This document shows, piece after piece, positions 1-10,582 of a DNA stretch of 64,000 bases. The first letter of the stretch is position 1. The number at the start of each line of letters is the position of its first letter. The stretch lies in NCBI RefSeq assembly GCF_000218685.1, contig NW_006763290.1, forward strand, positions 1,049,329 to 1,113,328, written 5' to 3'. The notes beneath the pieces are model-generated. The model had not been told where the DNA came from and ran no database searches. It saw nothing but the letters and a program-made list of their open reading frames with translations. The translations under genes and the position numbers were made by a program. This stretch comes from Serpula lacrymans var. lacrymans S7.9. Taxonomy: Eukaryota; Basidiomycota; Agaricomycetes; Boletales; Serpulaceae.

Positions 1-900
1 ATGAGGATATAATATTGGTATTTGATAAAAATTTGGGCTGGGTGCCAGTTTTTCTACTAACTTCACTGCATTGCTCCCAAAAGCATGAGTCAATGGTTTG
101 GGTAAGGTTCTGTAACTTTTCAAGGAAGTCTGGCATCCCAGTGTAGGAATTCTGTCCTTGTCCTTGAAGGAAGTTCCTGGTGAGACTGGTGATAAAGTGT
201 GCCTCCGCCCCATCCTTGGATATGGGAGGTGAGAAAATTGAACTCAACCATGTACTTGTTCAAACATCAGTTCTTGCTCATCATGGGGTGTGCAATCTGG
301 GACTCCATGTTTCCAGTGGGGTTATGAGGCCCAAAGTTGGAATGGAGTTCAGAGAGAAACTCGGAGTAATTGTCCAAACAGGGACTGTGGTGAAATTGAA
401 ATTGTCTGGGGTCAGGATTTCCGGCTTAAACCAATCCAATGCTATTCTTTTGAGGAAGGAAATAGTGTCATTAACCTTTGCCCAGTTGGTGCGGAACACA
501 TGTTGTTAAAGTTCAGTTAACACTGCACAATGAAGAAGCAAAGCTTCCTGGGATCAGAGTCATCAAAGGTGTCAAGCTCTCTAATCTTAGTGCATGTGGA
601 ACCACCATTGGGGTTGCATATAGAGAATTTGGCAAGCAAGGTGATTGCCTGGGCCAGAGTGAGGTCTTCTATGTCCTCATTCTCTGGCTCATCACGAGGT
701 AGCTTAGCAGGAGCAAGTATCAGAGAGTCTGGGGCTGGGGTTGGGGTAATTGGGAAGGATCGGAGAACCCCTTAGGGTTTAAGGAGAGGTCAGACATTGG
801 GGAGCCGTGGAAATGGAGGGCATGTGTTTGACCATGGGAGAGATACAGAGGGTCTGGGAAGTGTCAGTTTGAATATACTGACAGAACCGTAACCTTCAGA
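1..900 (-). pseudogene. Ty3/Gypsy Gag fragment (runs off the window edge)
   Basis: The minus strand encodes retrotransposon Gag-like sequence: a segment with TFDDSDPRKL near 570-540, then KVNDTISFLKRIALDWFKPE near 480-420, which matches the Gag core of chromodomain-type Ty3/Gypsy elements (FDGSDP...KV.YALSFLKG.ALDWFEP). The reading frame is broken by a TAA just after the DPRKL segment (near 519) and by a frameshift near 390. The protease and polymerase would lie beyond position 1 and cannot be seen. It differs from the Gag of the neighbouring minus-strand element at 4200-5055, so these are two separate elements. The right-hand limit and any LTR are not resolved. Confidence 0.7.
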
Positions 901-1118
901 GTTGTCTGAGTTCAGAGGACAGAGGTGCGCTATGGGGAACAGAGTATGAGGCTGGGAGTCAGCTTAGCTCATGTGCAAGGCCTTTCTACGGACCTCAGTC
1001 CCTAACTCAATGGAGTGAGCAGGGAGAGAGTGGAGGATGAAAGTAGAGTAGAGTAAAGATCCTTCAGAGAAGGACTAGAATACTTAGACAAGAACTTGGG
1101 TAAAAAGGTGTGTGGAAC

Positions 1119-1604
1119 TTATTGATATTCAAACTGCAGGAGCAGAGTACAGGAGTTATGTGTAAGTTTGTCTACCAACAAACCCAGTGGTCTTATGTAG
1201 TTTTCTCCGTGGACTTTGGTTTGTTTGTACAGAGTTAGAAGGGTAGCGTGGAATACAGGATGGATTTTCCACATGTCTGGGAGTTTTAGTCGGTAGTTAA
1301 CCGGCAATACTTTTTCAAGGATGATAAAGGGTCCTTCTCGTTTCCAATTGAATTTTGGGTAGCATGCTCCTTTCTTTTTTAGGTTAGTTGCTTCTAGCCA
1401 AACCTTTTGTCCAAATGTAAACATGGGTAAAGGATGTTGTGAGTATTTTTGCATGCTTGTTCTTGCCAGCTTGTGGGCTTCTAAAGCTATGACCCTTGCT
1501 TTGAGTAGGCTGGATAGTCTTTTGCTCACTGCCGGTATGTTGGTTGTTATTGGCGTTGCGGGGAGATCCCTAGAGTGGTATCCCATCTGTTCCCAGTGCG
1601 TCAA
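1119..1604 (-). pseudogene. pol: Integrase C-terminal region of Ty3/Gypsy element A
   Basis: The frame runs from MGYHSRDLPATPITTNIPAV through a helical linker (RVIALEAHKLARTSMQ) into the GPY-like module (FGQKVWLEATNLKKK, FNWKREGPFIILEKV) and ends HPVFHATLLTLYKQT. This is the non-catalytic C-terminal part of Ty3/Gypsy integrase. A chromodomain usually follows the last motif, but here the frame ends about 25 codons later without a recognisable one. It is joined to the upstream integrase fragment by a deletion of the catalytic core, with a change of frame. Confidence 0.8.
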
Positions 1605-2733
1605 TAGTTTTCCTGTAGGGTGATATTATTATCCCCTTTGTAAGGCTGTGGTCCACCACAACCACTGGCATAAGGCTGTTGTATCCATTGCTTTCTGGTA
1701 GATCTGTGATGAAGTCAACTGGAAGGTTCTTAAATGGTTCTGTACTTTTCAGACCCAAAATTGGTTGGATGGGTATTTTGATCGGATTGGTAATCACCTT
1801 GCTTTGTTGGCATATTGCACATCCTGTGACATAATCTTTGATCATCTGTGTCATACCTGACCAATAGTAATGTCTTGTTACTAATTGGGTTGTTTTTAGC
1901 TGTCCTGGGTGTCCGGCTGTTACCGAATTGTGTTGTTGTTGAATACATGTTTTTCTCTTGGTTCCTGTGGGAATGCAACAGCAACCTTTGTAAAACACGT
2001 CATCATTTTTGATGGTCCAATCCTTGGGATCTGAGTGCATCAGTAATTTGATTCCTTCACGTAAACTGGTTTGTATATGTGTGAAAAATGGGTCAGTGTT
2101 TGCTACTGTGGCGAAAACAGTTTTTGGGAGTAGTGGTGTGTCTTGTTCTTCGTTTTCTGTATATAAATCTGGTCTTCTGGAAAGATTGTCCGGAATTGTC
2201 ATTTGTTTTCCAGGTACGTGTTTCAGGGTATAATTATACTGTGAGAGTAGAAGTTGCCAGTGCCTTTGCTGTGGTGTCAATTTTCTGGCTTCTTTCCAAT
2301 ACGTGAGATACTTGTGGTTGGTTAATATCTCTACTGTGTGGGCACTGTCTAGGATGTAATGTTTACATTCTTCTAGTCCTCTGATGATGGCAAGCAGTTC
2401 TTTGTCGTATATTTGGTAGTTTTTTTTGGCTGGGGATAGCATTTTGGAGAAGAAGGCACACGAATGCCATACTCCATTGTCATTGGGTTGGTTTAACACC
2501 ACTCCAGTTGTATGTTTGGATGTGTCTGCCGCAATTTGCAATGGTTTGTTTGAATCTGGTATCTGGGTAACCGGCAATTTGCTGAAACAGTGTTTCAGTA
2601 GCACAAATGCGTCTTCTTCGGCCTTTGTCCAATTCCAAGTTTTCCCTTTTTCTAGTAGGGCGTTGAGTGGTTTTGCGAGTTCCGAGTAGTGACTAATGAA
2701 TTTGCGGTAGAAGTTGGAAGTTGCCAAATCCAA
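1595..2733 (-). pseudogene. pol: RNase H and integrase N-terminal half of Ty3/Gypsy element A
   Basis: An uninterrupted frame of about 380 codons carries the RT-connection/RNase H region (IAADTSKHTTGVVLNQ, YDKELLAIIRGLEE, VEILTNHKYLTYW), the end of RNase H (QQRHWQLLLSQYNYTLKHVP, DNLSRRPD), the integrase HHCC zinc finger (H..H..C..C around HPGQLKTTQLVTRHYYW and GCAICQQSK) and the first integrase catalytic aspartate (LPVDFITDLPESNGYNS). It stops soon after DHSLTKGIIISP. The rest of the DDE core, including the second Asp and the Glu, is deleted near 1600-1625. Confidence 0.88.
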
Positions 2734-3913
2734 GCAATTTTTGAACCTCGTGAATGTTAGTCAGTGTAGGCCAATTTTGGATTTCTGCCAATTTTACTGG
2801 GTCCATTTGTACTTGGTTTTGATGGACAATCATGCCAAGATATTCTATTCTGGCTGTGTCAAAGGTGCATTTTTCCAGTTTTAGATATAGGTTGTTTTTT
2901 AGTAGGCGTTGCAGTACCCGTTTTGTCCGCATTATATATTCTTCTGATGCTTTGCTGAATATGAGCATATCATCCATGTATATGATGAGCTATCCTTCGC
3001 CTATCATATCTGTGAACAAGTTGTTCATCATGTGTTGGAAGGTGGCTGGAGAGTTGCACATGCCGAAGAACATGATCATTGGTTGAAAGAGTCCCTTTTG
3101 CGCCTTGAAAGCTGCCTTCCATTCTTCTCCTTCTTTTATCCTTACATTGTTGTATCCCCAACGTAGGTCCAGTTTTGTGAAATGTGATGCTCCCCGTAAT
3201 TTGTCTATGAGGTTGGGGATTATGGGAAGTGGGTAGGGATCTCTGATTGTTTATTTGTTGAGTTGACGGTAGTCTTGGCAGGGTCTTAATGCTCCATCCT
3301 CCTTGTCTATGTAGAAGAAGGGGGATTCCATTGGAGATTTGCTTGATCTGATGTACCCTTTTCTAAGGTTGTCGCGTAGGAATTCTTCAAGGGCTGTGTT
3401 TTCTTTAGGCAATAGAGGATAGATCTTGCAGTCCTTTGGTTTGAATTCAGGTTTAAGATTTATTGTGTGGTCATAAACCCTTCTTTTGGGTAGTCCTTCT
3501 GATGCTTTCTTGTCAAAAACCTGTGAAAACTGTTTGTACGTCTCAGGTAGTTCCATTATCTTTTTCCCGATATTGTTCTGGATGGCTAGTTCCATTGTGA
3601 TGTTAGTTTTTGCAAAGATCTGGATTCTGTGTACATAGTTGATCAATAGCTCTGGTTGATCAATTGTGATGGTGCAAATCATGGATTGGTTGGAGTGTGA
3701 TTGGATCGTGCGGATGGCATGTTGGGTGTCTACACTTTTTAACGTCCAGTCTATCGTGGGGTTAACCTTGTGGAGCCACGGGTATCCGAGGAGAATGTCT
3801 TCTCCTCCTAATCTGGTGATGAGGCATTTGCACATGGCATTCCTTCCTCCTGCTTCTATTTGTTGATAGGTGTAGTGGGTCATCTTCCCTCTGTTAGTTA
3901 CTAATGGTTCCAT
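2697..3913 (-). pseudogene. pol: Protease end and reverse transcriptase of Ty3/Gypsy element A
   Basis: The frame opens in the aspartic protease (GEDILLGYPWLHKVNPTIDW, near 3810-3750), then enters reverse transcriptase: [52 protein letters not shown] and the catalytic box IIYMDDMLIFSK near 2985-2945. Two in-frame stops interrupt it, TAA at 3251-3253 and TAG at 2990-2992. Both sit where the family normally has tryptophan (LNEWT and GxWxIIYMDD). The frame shifts near 2720 (LLGFGNF continues as SNFYRKFI). The protease N-terminus with its active-site Asp is absent. The YMDD catalytic aspartates are intact, but the gene cannot give a full product. Confidence 0.85.
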
Positions 3914-4046
3914 CTATTAACTCTATATTTTCCTATGAAAATAATAACTCAGTCTGATAGTAAAAGACTGTGATTGAATTGTGTACCTATGAAAATAACT
4001 AGGTAGTTTGTCAGTGATGAATGATGAAGTGCCTATTGTAAGTACT

Positions 4047-4077
4047 CACCTCAGTCTGATAGTAAAAGACTGAGGTG
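4047..4077. repeat. Short perfect hairpin CACCTCAGTC / GACTGAGGTG
   Basis: A 10-bp arm CACCTCAGTC and its exact inverse GACTGAGGTG enclose an 11-bp AT-rich loop. A partial copy with the same loop lies at 3949-3971. Related hairpins with CCTCAGTC arms but different loops occur at 5966-5992 and 40093-40122. They could be termini or remnants of a very short inverted-repeat element. No function can be inferred from sequence alone. Confidence 0.7.
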
Positions 4078-4199
4078 TCAGTTTCCATAAACAAGCATAA
4101 AAGTAGAAGAGGAAGGTTCTGAAGATTATTGTCTAAATAAGGAAGGTGTTTTTCACAGTTAGAAATGAGAAACTTGTACTAAAAGAAATGTATCTAAAA

Positions 4200-5055
4200 C
4201 TAGTATGTAGGATCAAATCATAGGCTGGAAGTGTATATGGGTTTATGGAACTTTTATACACCATGATCAGTCCTTCATCATTTAAGCCGCTTTTCCCTGC
4301 TTCTACCATGAAACGGGAGTTGAACTTTACTGCCATTTCTCCTGTTTCCATTTTCATCGCCATGAGGGCCACGCTAGCCGCTCCTTTTACGTCTGCAGTA
4401 ATAAATGTCCCATCGAAGTCGGATTTGAAGTCCACCCATTTTGGGTATTTCGCCAATCCTTTGTATTCCGTTAATTTGGTTTCTTTCCATGCTAGGGTTG
4501 CTCCTTCTTTCATGTGTGAAAGTGCTTCAAAAACCTTCTTTTTGTCTGAGTCATAGATGGTGTCATTTATGTCAAAATATGCTTTGGCTGATAACATCCA
4601 TCCATTGGCTCAGTCGGGCATTCCATCAAAATTGTCTATCTGTCCAAACTTGGTGGGCTTGGATGCTGCAGCACTAGACATGGTGCGTGTTGGTGGAATT
4701 GGAGATAGATTGGGTGCTGTGGGAAGTATCTGTGGTGTGGGAGGTGGTATTGGTTGACCTTCTGCTGTGTATTCTTCAACGTTGTTTTCGTTGTAGATGT
4801 CTATTGCAACTACTGGTGGATCATGTTGGGTTCTGGGTATTAGCTGTAGGTGGCTCTCTGCATAAAACTGTAGCCAACATGTTCTGGCTTTGTAGAATGT
4901 GTCTGCCTGTTCTCCGGTGTGGAGTCAAGTGATGTCGGGTTGGGAAAGGGAGGTGGTGCTGCTGTCCTTCCTTGTCTAGATGACACTGGGGGTGTTGCTG
5001 TCTGTGTTGGTTCTGCTCTGGTTTTTACCCTGGTGGTGGGTCTTCTTCCTTGCAA
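4200..5055 (-). pseudogene. gag: Gag of Ty3/Gypsy element A
   Basis: The likely start is ATG at 5055, followed by a basic, proline/threonine-rich N-terminus (MQGRRPTTRVKTRAEPTQ). The frame is lost near 4845 and resumes in another frame (ESHLQLIPRTQHDPPVVAID). The Gag core follows: GQIDNFDGMPD, a TGA near 4612, then ANGWMLSAKAYFDINDTIYD and the downstream helices to about 4200 (KFNSRFMVEAGKSGL). Gag would form the particle that packages the element RNA. The C-terminal zinc knuckle is missing and is replaced by non-coding DNA with hairpin motifs at 3949-4077. Confidence 0.75.
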
Positions 5056-5445
5056 TGTATTGCCGTCTTTTTTGTCCCTTCGCTATAAAGCATGGGATAT
5101 GGATATAAAATATGATTGTTTTGTTACGCTTGGAATGTGCAAGCCTGGTAACATAGAGGTTCTGCATGTGTAAGCAGTTTCTGATAAGCCCTTTTGTGAA
5201 TGAGTTTGAGACATATTCTGATGATGAGGTTTTGGACTGATGAATACCAAGTTACACTGTTGAAGCATACAATTGTATTGGAGATAGTAACTACAATACA
5301 GGTGTATATATATTGTGCCTACTTTAGGGTAGCTGTTTGTGTTGAACAAACAATGATGGATGGTACCGTAACAGGCAATAGCATGTGGGAAAGTGTTGGT
5401 AGGTAGCTGAGCATAGCTACTTGAGAAAAGAAATAAAGTCCATGG

Positions 5446-5501
5446 GGTATATATATAGGTGGTGGCTATATAGCGCTATAGCAAAAGGGTTTTTCCTGAT
5501 G
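5446..5501 (-). repeat. Terminal fragment of the CATCAGG repeat family
   Basis: The sequence ends GGGTTTTTCCTGATG at 5501 and contains TATATAGCGCTATAGC, the signature terminus of the repeat family seen complete at 11201-11859. Only the terminal 55 bp or so is preserved. The flanking stretches (5060-5445 and 5502-6567) hold no gene I can recognise; 5502-6567 contains only the hairpin at 5966-5992. Confidence 0.65.
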
Positions 5502-5965
5502 TTACAGGGTGTTCATCTACACAAGACTTGTGCAATAAGCTCAGATGTGTGTGCTTACTTCAATATAAAATGATAATGGAGAATGTACCCCATCAGTAGC
5601 TTGTAACCACCAAGACACCTATTAAAAATCCATATTGCATTGTTGGGGCCTTGTAACTAGCTCAGAAATGATTTTATTTTCCCCAGCTGTAAGTATGAGA
5701 ACCTGAAGGTTATGAAGTAAACACTACCATAGGAAATATTGGTCTTTACTTACTAACCGCTACAGCCAACAAGATGCAATAGGGTCAATCTAAGTATTAG
5801 GTTCTCAATGTTGACATATATCACATAGCATTTATAAATGCCAATTATCATTTTATTCTCTATGATCCTCATCTACCAAAGTTACTACCATATTCTGACT
5901 TTTTAGCATTATATAATACCTTTTCTCACACTTTTACCAAAACTAAGGCATGTTCCCTTTTCAAG

Positions 5966-5992
5966 CCTCAGTCTTTATCTATCAGACTGAGG
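5966..5992. repeat. Short hairpin CCTCAGTCT / AGACTGAGG
   Basis: Nine-base arms CCTCAGTCT and AGACTGAGG are perfect inverse copies around a 9-bp loop. The arms match those at 4047-4077 and 40093-40122, but the loop differs, so the arms rather than the loop are what recurs. Confidence 0.65.
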
Positions 5993-6567
5993 TATGCTAT
6001 TATTCTCATATTTTCCATAACTTTTACCAACAATACCATAGTCTTATTTTATGACTACAACTTTGACTCAAACATGTCTATGTCTTCATGAACAATGAGG
6101 AAGCAGCTGCAATAAAAGGTTTTGCACTCAACATCCAGCTTGAGAATAGGGTTCCACAAAAGATGCAGCCTAAGTCAACAACTTTCCTGGATCACTGATT
6201 GCCAATTCACTAGGAATTGCCCTGGCAGCTTTTCCAGTCCGCCAGTGGCACCAATTCCCTTGCAATGACTAATCTAAAATAAAAGGGACAGTGATCCTCA
6301 AAAGCATGTGTGGGCCACGTTGTGTTGATTATTTTCCTTAGATTTGCTAGTTTGGTTTTTGTGGCAACACCAGCCCATATAATTATAATGGCCTGTCTTG
6401 GACTGGGCTAGCAGTGTCCGGCAGAGTGTGTTAGAATATACTCTGACATACCAATACTCCATAGGATAATACCTCTGATTTGTAAGCCAACCCAGTATGC
6501 AGCAGCTATACTGTGTAAGACATCCATGGTTGTATGTTATGTTTAAGATACTGTATTGTATAACCTT

Positions 6568-6640
6568 GGCCATATAGCTCAATTGGTAGAGCAGCTGGCA
6601 TGTATCCAGAAGGTTCCAGGTTCAATCCCTAGTCTGGTCA
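6568..6640 (+). tRNA. tRNA-Thr-like sequence (TGT), probably degenerate
   Basis: The 73-bp stretch folds as a tRNA: acceptor GGCCATA with TCTGGTC, D-arm GCTC..GAGC, anticodon loop CATGTAT giving TGT (Thr), and T-arm around GGTTCAATCCC. The internal A box (TAGCTCAATTGG) and B box (GGTTCAATCCC) are good. Against function, position 33 is A instead of the near-universal T, the anticodon stem ends in a G-A mismatch, and the acceptor and T stems each contain a mismatch. There is no T-run just downstream. It may be a tRNA pseudogene or the head of a SINE-like repeat. Confidence 0.6.
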
Positions 6641-7879
6641 ATATCCAATTTTATCAGAGTGTACCAGCCGGGCTACGTTAGACATGATATTGTGCCTATC
6701 CTTGATGACCCGGCTGTGTGAGAGTCTGCTCATTGAAGACAATCTGGTTAGGTGAGAGGACACCCACCTTAGACGACCTGGCTGGATCAGAGTCTGCTTA
6801 TTGAAGACCTGTCTCTCACCTTTTTAGGCATTAGTTTCTATGTGACGTTAGATACGCAAATATCTCATAAGTTCCAAATACGGTGTTGTCTTATTGCCGA
6901 GAGGCTCTCTAAGACTGTAGCGCTTACATTATAGATTTATGGACATGCTTGAACAACATGTTTCTGAAATGCTGTATTATACATATAATATACTGACCAG
7001 TAATCATTTATTAGACAACCCCACATATATTTTTGTTGTCTACAGCAACTTCATGAGTCCTCAGACCCCCAAGCCATCTATTCCCTCTGATATTCCTTCC
7101 AGCTGGACATTTCTGTTTACAGAACTTGCAGCACAGTGTGTGCTATTTCACTTCTGGCAAGCATTGATTCACATGCACACTGAGGGGCCAGATCTCCTCC
7201 AGCTAGAGCCAGGATCCCAGTGGGATTAGAATGCAAAACTCCCAGGAACATTTGTTAGCAAATTTAAGAGAGCAGCTGGGGTGTTAGCAGTTGCATACCT
7301 TACAAGGAGTAAGCCATTTGTATTCACTAAAGGCATTACTGATGAATGCTCAGGTAGTAAATATTTAATGGGATGCAACGTTGTGTGTAGAGCGGGTGGG
7401 CCCTTGTAATAACGGCCAGAACAACAAGCCCAAACAGAGTATACCTGAGGACTATTGACCTGCAAAAGATATTGGCATTATCACAATCCCTTCTATCATA
7501 ATGGACATTCACAGAAGAATAGTTCTATGGTATCTCCCGGGCATCCTCACTGAGGAGAAACAGGCAAAAATATATTTAGCAAAGCATGTGTGATGATCTA
7601 CAGCATCTCAAATGAAAGATAGAAAGCAAACACCCCAAGAAGCCCTCAAAGAGCTGGCATAAATCTTCAGAATACTGTATTAGAAGAATCCCAGGGACTT
7701 TCAGCTATTCCCTTGCGAGTTGATAGACTTATTCCTAGCGTGGTTACAACTCAGTTCATGAAGTTTGTGTTATTGAGTTATAATCTATACATTACAAATA
7801 ATAAAAGTTTCACCACAGAAACTGGAGAGGCTCCACAAGCTTTTTGGTCCTTGTGCAAATCTGCACCCCCAGGCACCGG
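6641..7879. other. Gene-free stretch with an imperfect direct repeat
   Basis: No coding region is convincing here. A motif GAGTCTGCTCATTGAAGAC near 6722-6740 recurs with one change (GAGTCTGCTTATTGAAGAC) near 6791-6809, in similar surroundings. Since it follows directly on the tRNA-like sequence, the two together could be a SINE-like unit. An open frame at 6939-7229 has no recognisable similarity and no intron or motif support. Confidence 0.4.
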
Positions 7880-8581
7880 TGAACTGTGATTGCAATCCTT
7901 TGTGGAGAACAAGGCCCTCATGAGTGCAATCTTTTGTGTAGCTTACCCTGCGCTCTATGAGTCAGCCTGGGAGGTGCTGGTTTGAGTTGAGCATCCCTGC
8001 AGCATGACATGCAATACTCTGGTTTCCCCAAACATTCTGTGCACCACCAAGTTCCTTCTCTCACTAAACAAAGGCTGCAAGTCTGTCCTGGGAATCTCCC
8101 CTCTTCCTGCATGAGGACTTGCAGAGACTCTGAATGATGGTCTAGCTATTGTCTAATGTAATTGTGTTGTGACTAAACAAATGTCAGACAAATAATGACA
8201 GACATACTTACTCAATGGCCTTGCCTTCCTTGGAGGTATAACCAATGGCTCAAGGACAAGATGGTCAATGCCTTGGATGGGGAACATATTATGTGTATGA
8301 GGAGTTTGACAGGGTGTTGACAAAGTTGATTAGGATATGTGGTTTTTCACACTTATTTATTTTGCCCGCACACCTCTGCTTTTTTGAACTCCTTTCAAGC
8401 TACTAGTACTTTTTGTAACACTGGAGCTAAACATTGGGAGGAGCTGTGGCCCATGCTAAATAATTCTGCAGAGATGACATTGTTAAACCCAATGCCAGTT
8501 TGAAGGTGCTCATACAAGATATTTATGATAGAAGGCAGTGATTAATATGGAGTCCATGTTTCTAATTTATGTTAGCTTTTA
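7880..8581 (-). pseudogene. KDZ transposase 5' fragment with cysteine cluster
   Basis: The minus strand repeats, at high similarity, the DNA at about 43080-43600, where the KDZ transposase begins. The coding part (8112-7918) reads through a cysteine cluster, CSLCLVREGTWWCTECLG then PEYCMSCCRDA, the CxC2-like zinc-binding module found at the start of many KDZ transposases. After that the frame departs from the family and no RNase H-like core follows, so this is a truncated copy. It abuts the CATCAGG terminus at 8582, which probably marks where another element entered or a rearrangement occurred. Confidence 0.7.
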
Positions 8582-8800
8582 CATCAGGAAAAACCCTTTT
8601 GCAATATAGCGCTATATAGCCACTACCTATATATATAAATGCATTCATAGAAACTATAATACCATCAGTGCAAGTATAGACCTTATAGCTCTTATAGCAC
8701 AGTAGTAGGCAAAATTTTAACCAAGGGGAAAAGTATCTATACTTCCCTCAAACTCTAAATTAATCTAATAAACTTGTTCAACAATAGTTGAAGCTAATAC
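8582..8800 (+). repeat. Truncated CATCAGG-family element (left end)
   Basis: It begins CATCAGGAAAAACCCTTTTG and for roughly 200 bp is an inverse copy of 11660-11859, including AGTAGGCAAAATTTTAACCA. Past about 8800 the similarity ends. The four bases before it (TTTA, 8578-8581) equal the four after 11859, so 8582 and 11859 could also be the two ends of one interrupted element. From 8801 to 9560 no gene or known repeat was recognised. Confidence 0.6.
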
Positions 8801-9560
8801 ACAATGGTGACACTATAGACCACTGTGTTCAGTAATTTCTTTTAAACATGTTTTTTATACATCTGGCCTCACTACCTTGAATTCATATATAAACATCAGT
8901 GTGAGTTTATTGTGACTGAGAATATCTGTGGAGATGAAATCAAGGGTGCTGGTTTTAGTAGCATATAGGTCTTTTCTAGTTAGGCTATCATTTAGTCTTT
9001 TGTCATTTCTTTCTTGGACTGGGTGCATTTGCATTTAATTTTATTGTAGCTAGTGTAGTTGCACTCTGATCTTTATCTAGCTTATTGTCAACAATATTGA
9101 AAAATAAATATTGATGTTGTCAGGTTTGGGCAGGCCTAGCATTTTAAGGAGTTATTGGCTTAGCTGCAGATATATTGTTGAGTGGTCCTCTAAATTGTTT
9201 ATCAAATGAGGTTTCAGGTCCTCTAGAATTCAAAGGAATAGCTATTCTATTAGTTATTTGAAGATATTGCCTTTCTCAGATGATTATATATATATAAATA
9301 CATTCCCAGATTACACTATAGTCCCAAATGTAATAGATAGATGAATTTTAGAAGTGGCAGTTAGATAAGTTTGACTAGGTTTTGTAAGGATATTCCTGGG
9401 TTGTCAGTGGAAAATTTTCTTTGAAAATATTGCTACAGTGATGTTGAGATAAAAGTAGGAGCTACACTTATATAGCTATAAGTACAAAGCATATAAGACA
9501 AATATAACACACTGAATGGATAGGGTCACCAACATTTAGCAAATGTATTTTGGTAGTAAG

Positions 9561-9978
9561 TGTTACGATAACACAATTTTCGGATCTTTCCTTCATTTTC
9601 ATTCTCCGCTTTAACCTTGTATACTTTAGCTTTCACACATGGTGCCACGCGGCACTTCCCCTTTTTGTTCAAACTCTTCTTTCTCGCGCCACATTGCCTT
9701 CTTCTTATTTTTAGATACAACTCTCACACACAGTGGAGCTGGTCATGTGGGCTAGACCCCATGACATCATCAGCCACTGACTTTATCAACTGTACAGTAC
9801 ATAAGTACAAACACTCTGTATTAGTATATATACCCCAATAGATCCAGGAGACTCCTCAGTGAGTCCTCCTGTTGTTAACCAACAAACTCTCTGCAGCTTA
9901 AGGGATAACCACTCCCTCATCACTACCTTTATAATGTGTTCTTGTGTGCACCAGAGTAACTAACTCTTGGTTGTTACA
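9561..9978 (+). repeat. Ty3/Gypsy LTR, complete (family L)
   Basis: The 418-bp repeat starts TGTTACGATAACAC and ends TTGGTTGTTACA. It has the internal landmarks of the family seen in ten or so places in this window: GTGGAGCTGGTCA, GACATCATCAGCCACTG, a TATATATACCCCAATAGATC core, and CACCAGAGTAACTA near the end. It is followed by leader sequence also found after the 5' LTR at 23965-24258, so it was a 5' LTR. Confidence 0.85.
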
Positions 9979-10299
9979 TTAGGACTCGCTTTTCTACTCT
10001 CTCGCACATTGTGCAAAAAGTCCCACTGGGCACCCGGTCTCCAGGGTGAAGGAGATTTGGTTATTGTTTGGGAATATCCCGCATTGCAAATAGGTGCGCT
10101 CCTAGCGACGGCCTTGTAGTGCTTTGGGAGAAGAAACAAAACCTTTAATACGCGGCCCCCAGCGTCAAGGGGAGTACTATAGCTCAGCAGTGGTGTAGAA
10201 CCTCTGTTGATTAGATTTTAGAATACAAAACTTCCTCTTTGAATACCTCTGACCAGGCTGGGCACTTGCCTCCACCAGTCTGGAGAAGGGTTGACAGCT
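9979..10299 (+). mobile_element. Ty3/Gypsy leader remnant
   Basis: Starting TTAGGACTCGC directly after the LTR, this stretch parallels 24259-24600. It shares the AAGGGGAGTACTATAGCTCA box and GGGCACTTGCCTCCACCAGT. It is the untranslated leader of the LTR family L element; no Gag follows, so the body of the element is lost. Confidence 0.65.
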
Positions 10300-10365
10300 T
10301 AACAAGCAGACCACCCCACGTGTGCCGCACGCAACTTTTGGGACCACCGTCCCCTTCGTTATGGA
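10300..10365 (-). mobile_element. Helitron 5' terminal fragment
   Basis: Read on the minus strand from 10365 it begins TCCATAACGAAGGGGACGG followed by TGGTCCC, the same 5' end as the Helitrons ending at 39384 and 52062 (TCTATAACAAAGGGGACGG). An A precedes the terminal TC in all three cases, as expected for A/T target insertion. It sits in an LTR (continuing at 10366). The rest of the element is missing. Confidence 0.6.
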
Positions 10366-10582
10366 TCAGCCACCACCCTTAGTAACTGTACAGTACACAT
10401 GTATAAATAGTCTGTAGATGTATATAAACCCAAATAAATTAAGAAGACTCCTCATTGAGTCCTTCTGTTGAATACCATCAACTAACTCGGTCCTAAACCT
10501 AAGGGAAATTATTCACTCTCTCACTCATCCCTTTTTGCTTATTCTCACTGTGCACCAGAGTAAATTTTTTTTGGTTGTAACA
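10366..10582 (+). repeat. 3' half of a family L LTR
   Basis: From TCAGCCACCACCC to TTGGTTGTAACA this matches the last half of the family L LTR. Its 5' half is not upstream; the sequence before it is the Helitron terminus. A 5' half lies downstream at 10869-11085 instead, so the order of the halves is reversed. The 10583-10868 interval holds no recognised feature. Confidence 0.7.

Larger units (their letters stand above)
1119..5055 (-). mobile_element. Decayed Ty3/Gypsy retrotransposon A
   Basis: In minus-strand order the element has Gag (5055-4200), protease and reverse transcriptase (3913-2697), RNase H and the start of integrase (2733-1625) and the integrase C-terminal region (1604-1119). 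The order is that of Ty3/Gypsy (Metaviridae-type) elements. It is interrupted by stops, frameshifts, a break between Gag and protease (3914-4200), and a deletion inside integrase near 1600. No matching LTR pair could be recognised on either side, so the outer limits are those of the coding remnants. Confidence 0.85.

Noticed and set aside
180..775. Plus-strand open frames at the start of the window
   Set aside because: They are the reverse side of the Gag remnant, whose conserved motifs read on the minus strand.
6568..6640. Functional tRNA-Thr
   Set aside because: A33 in the anticodon loop, stem mismatches and no nearby T-run make a degenerate copy more likely; kept as tRNA-like only.
6939..7229. 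A 96-codon plus-strand frame
   Set aside because: No recognisable motif, intron or neighbour supports it.
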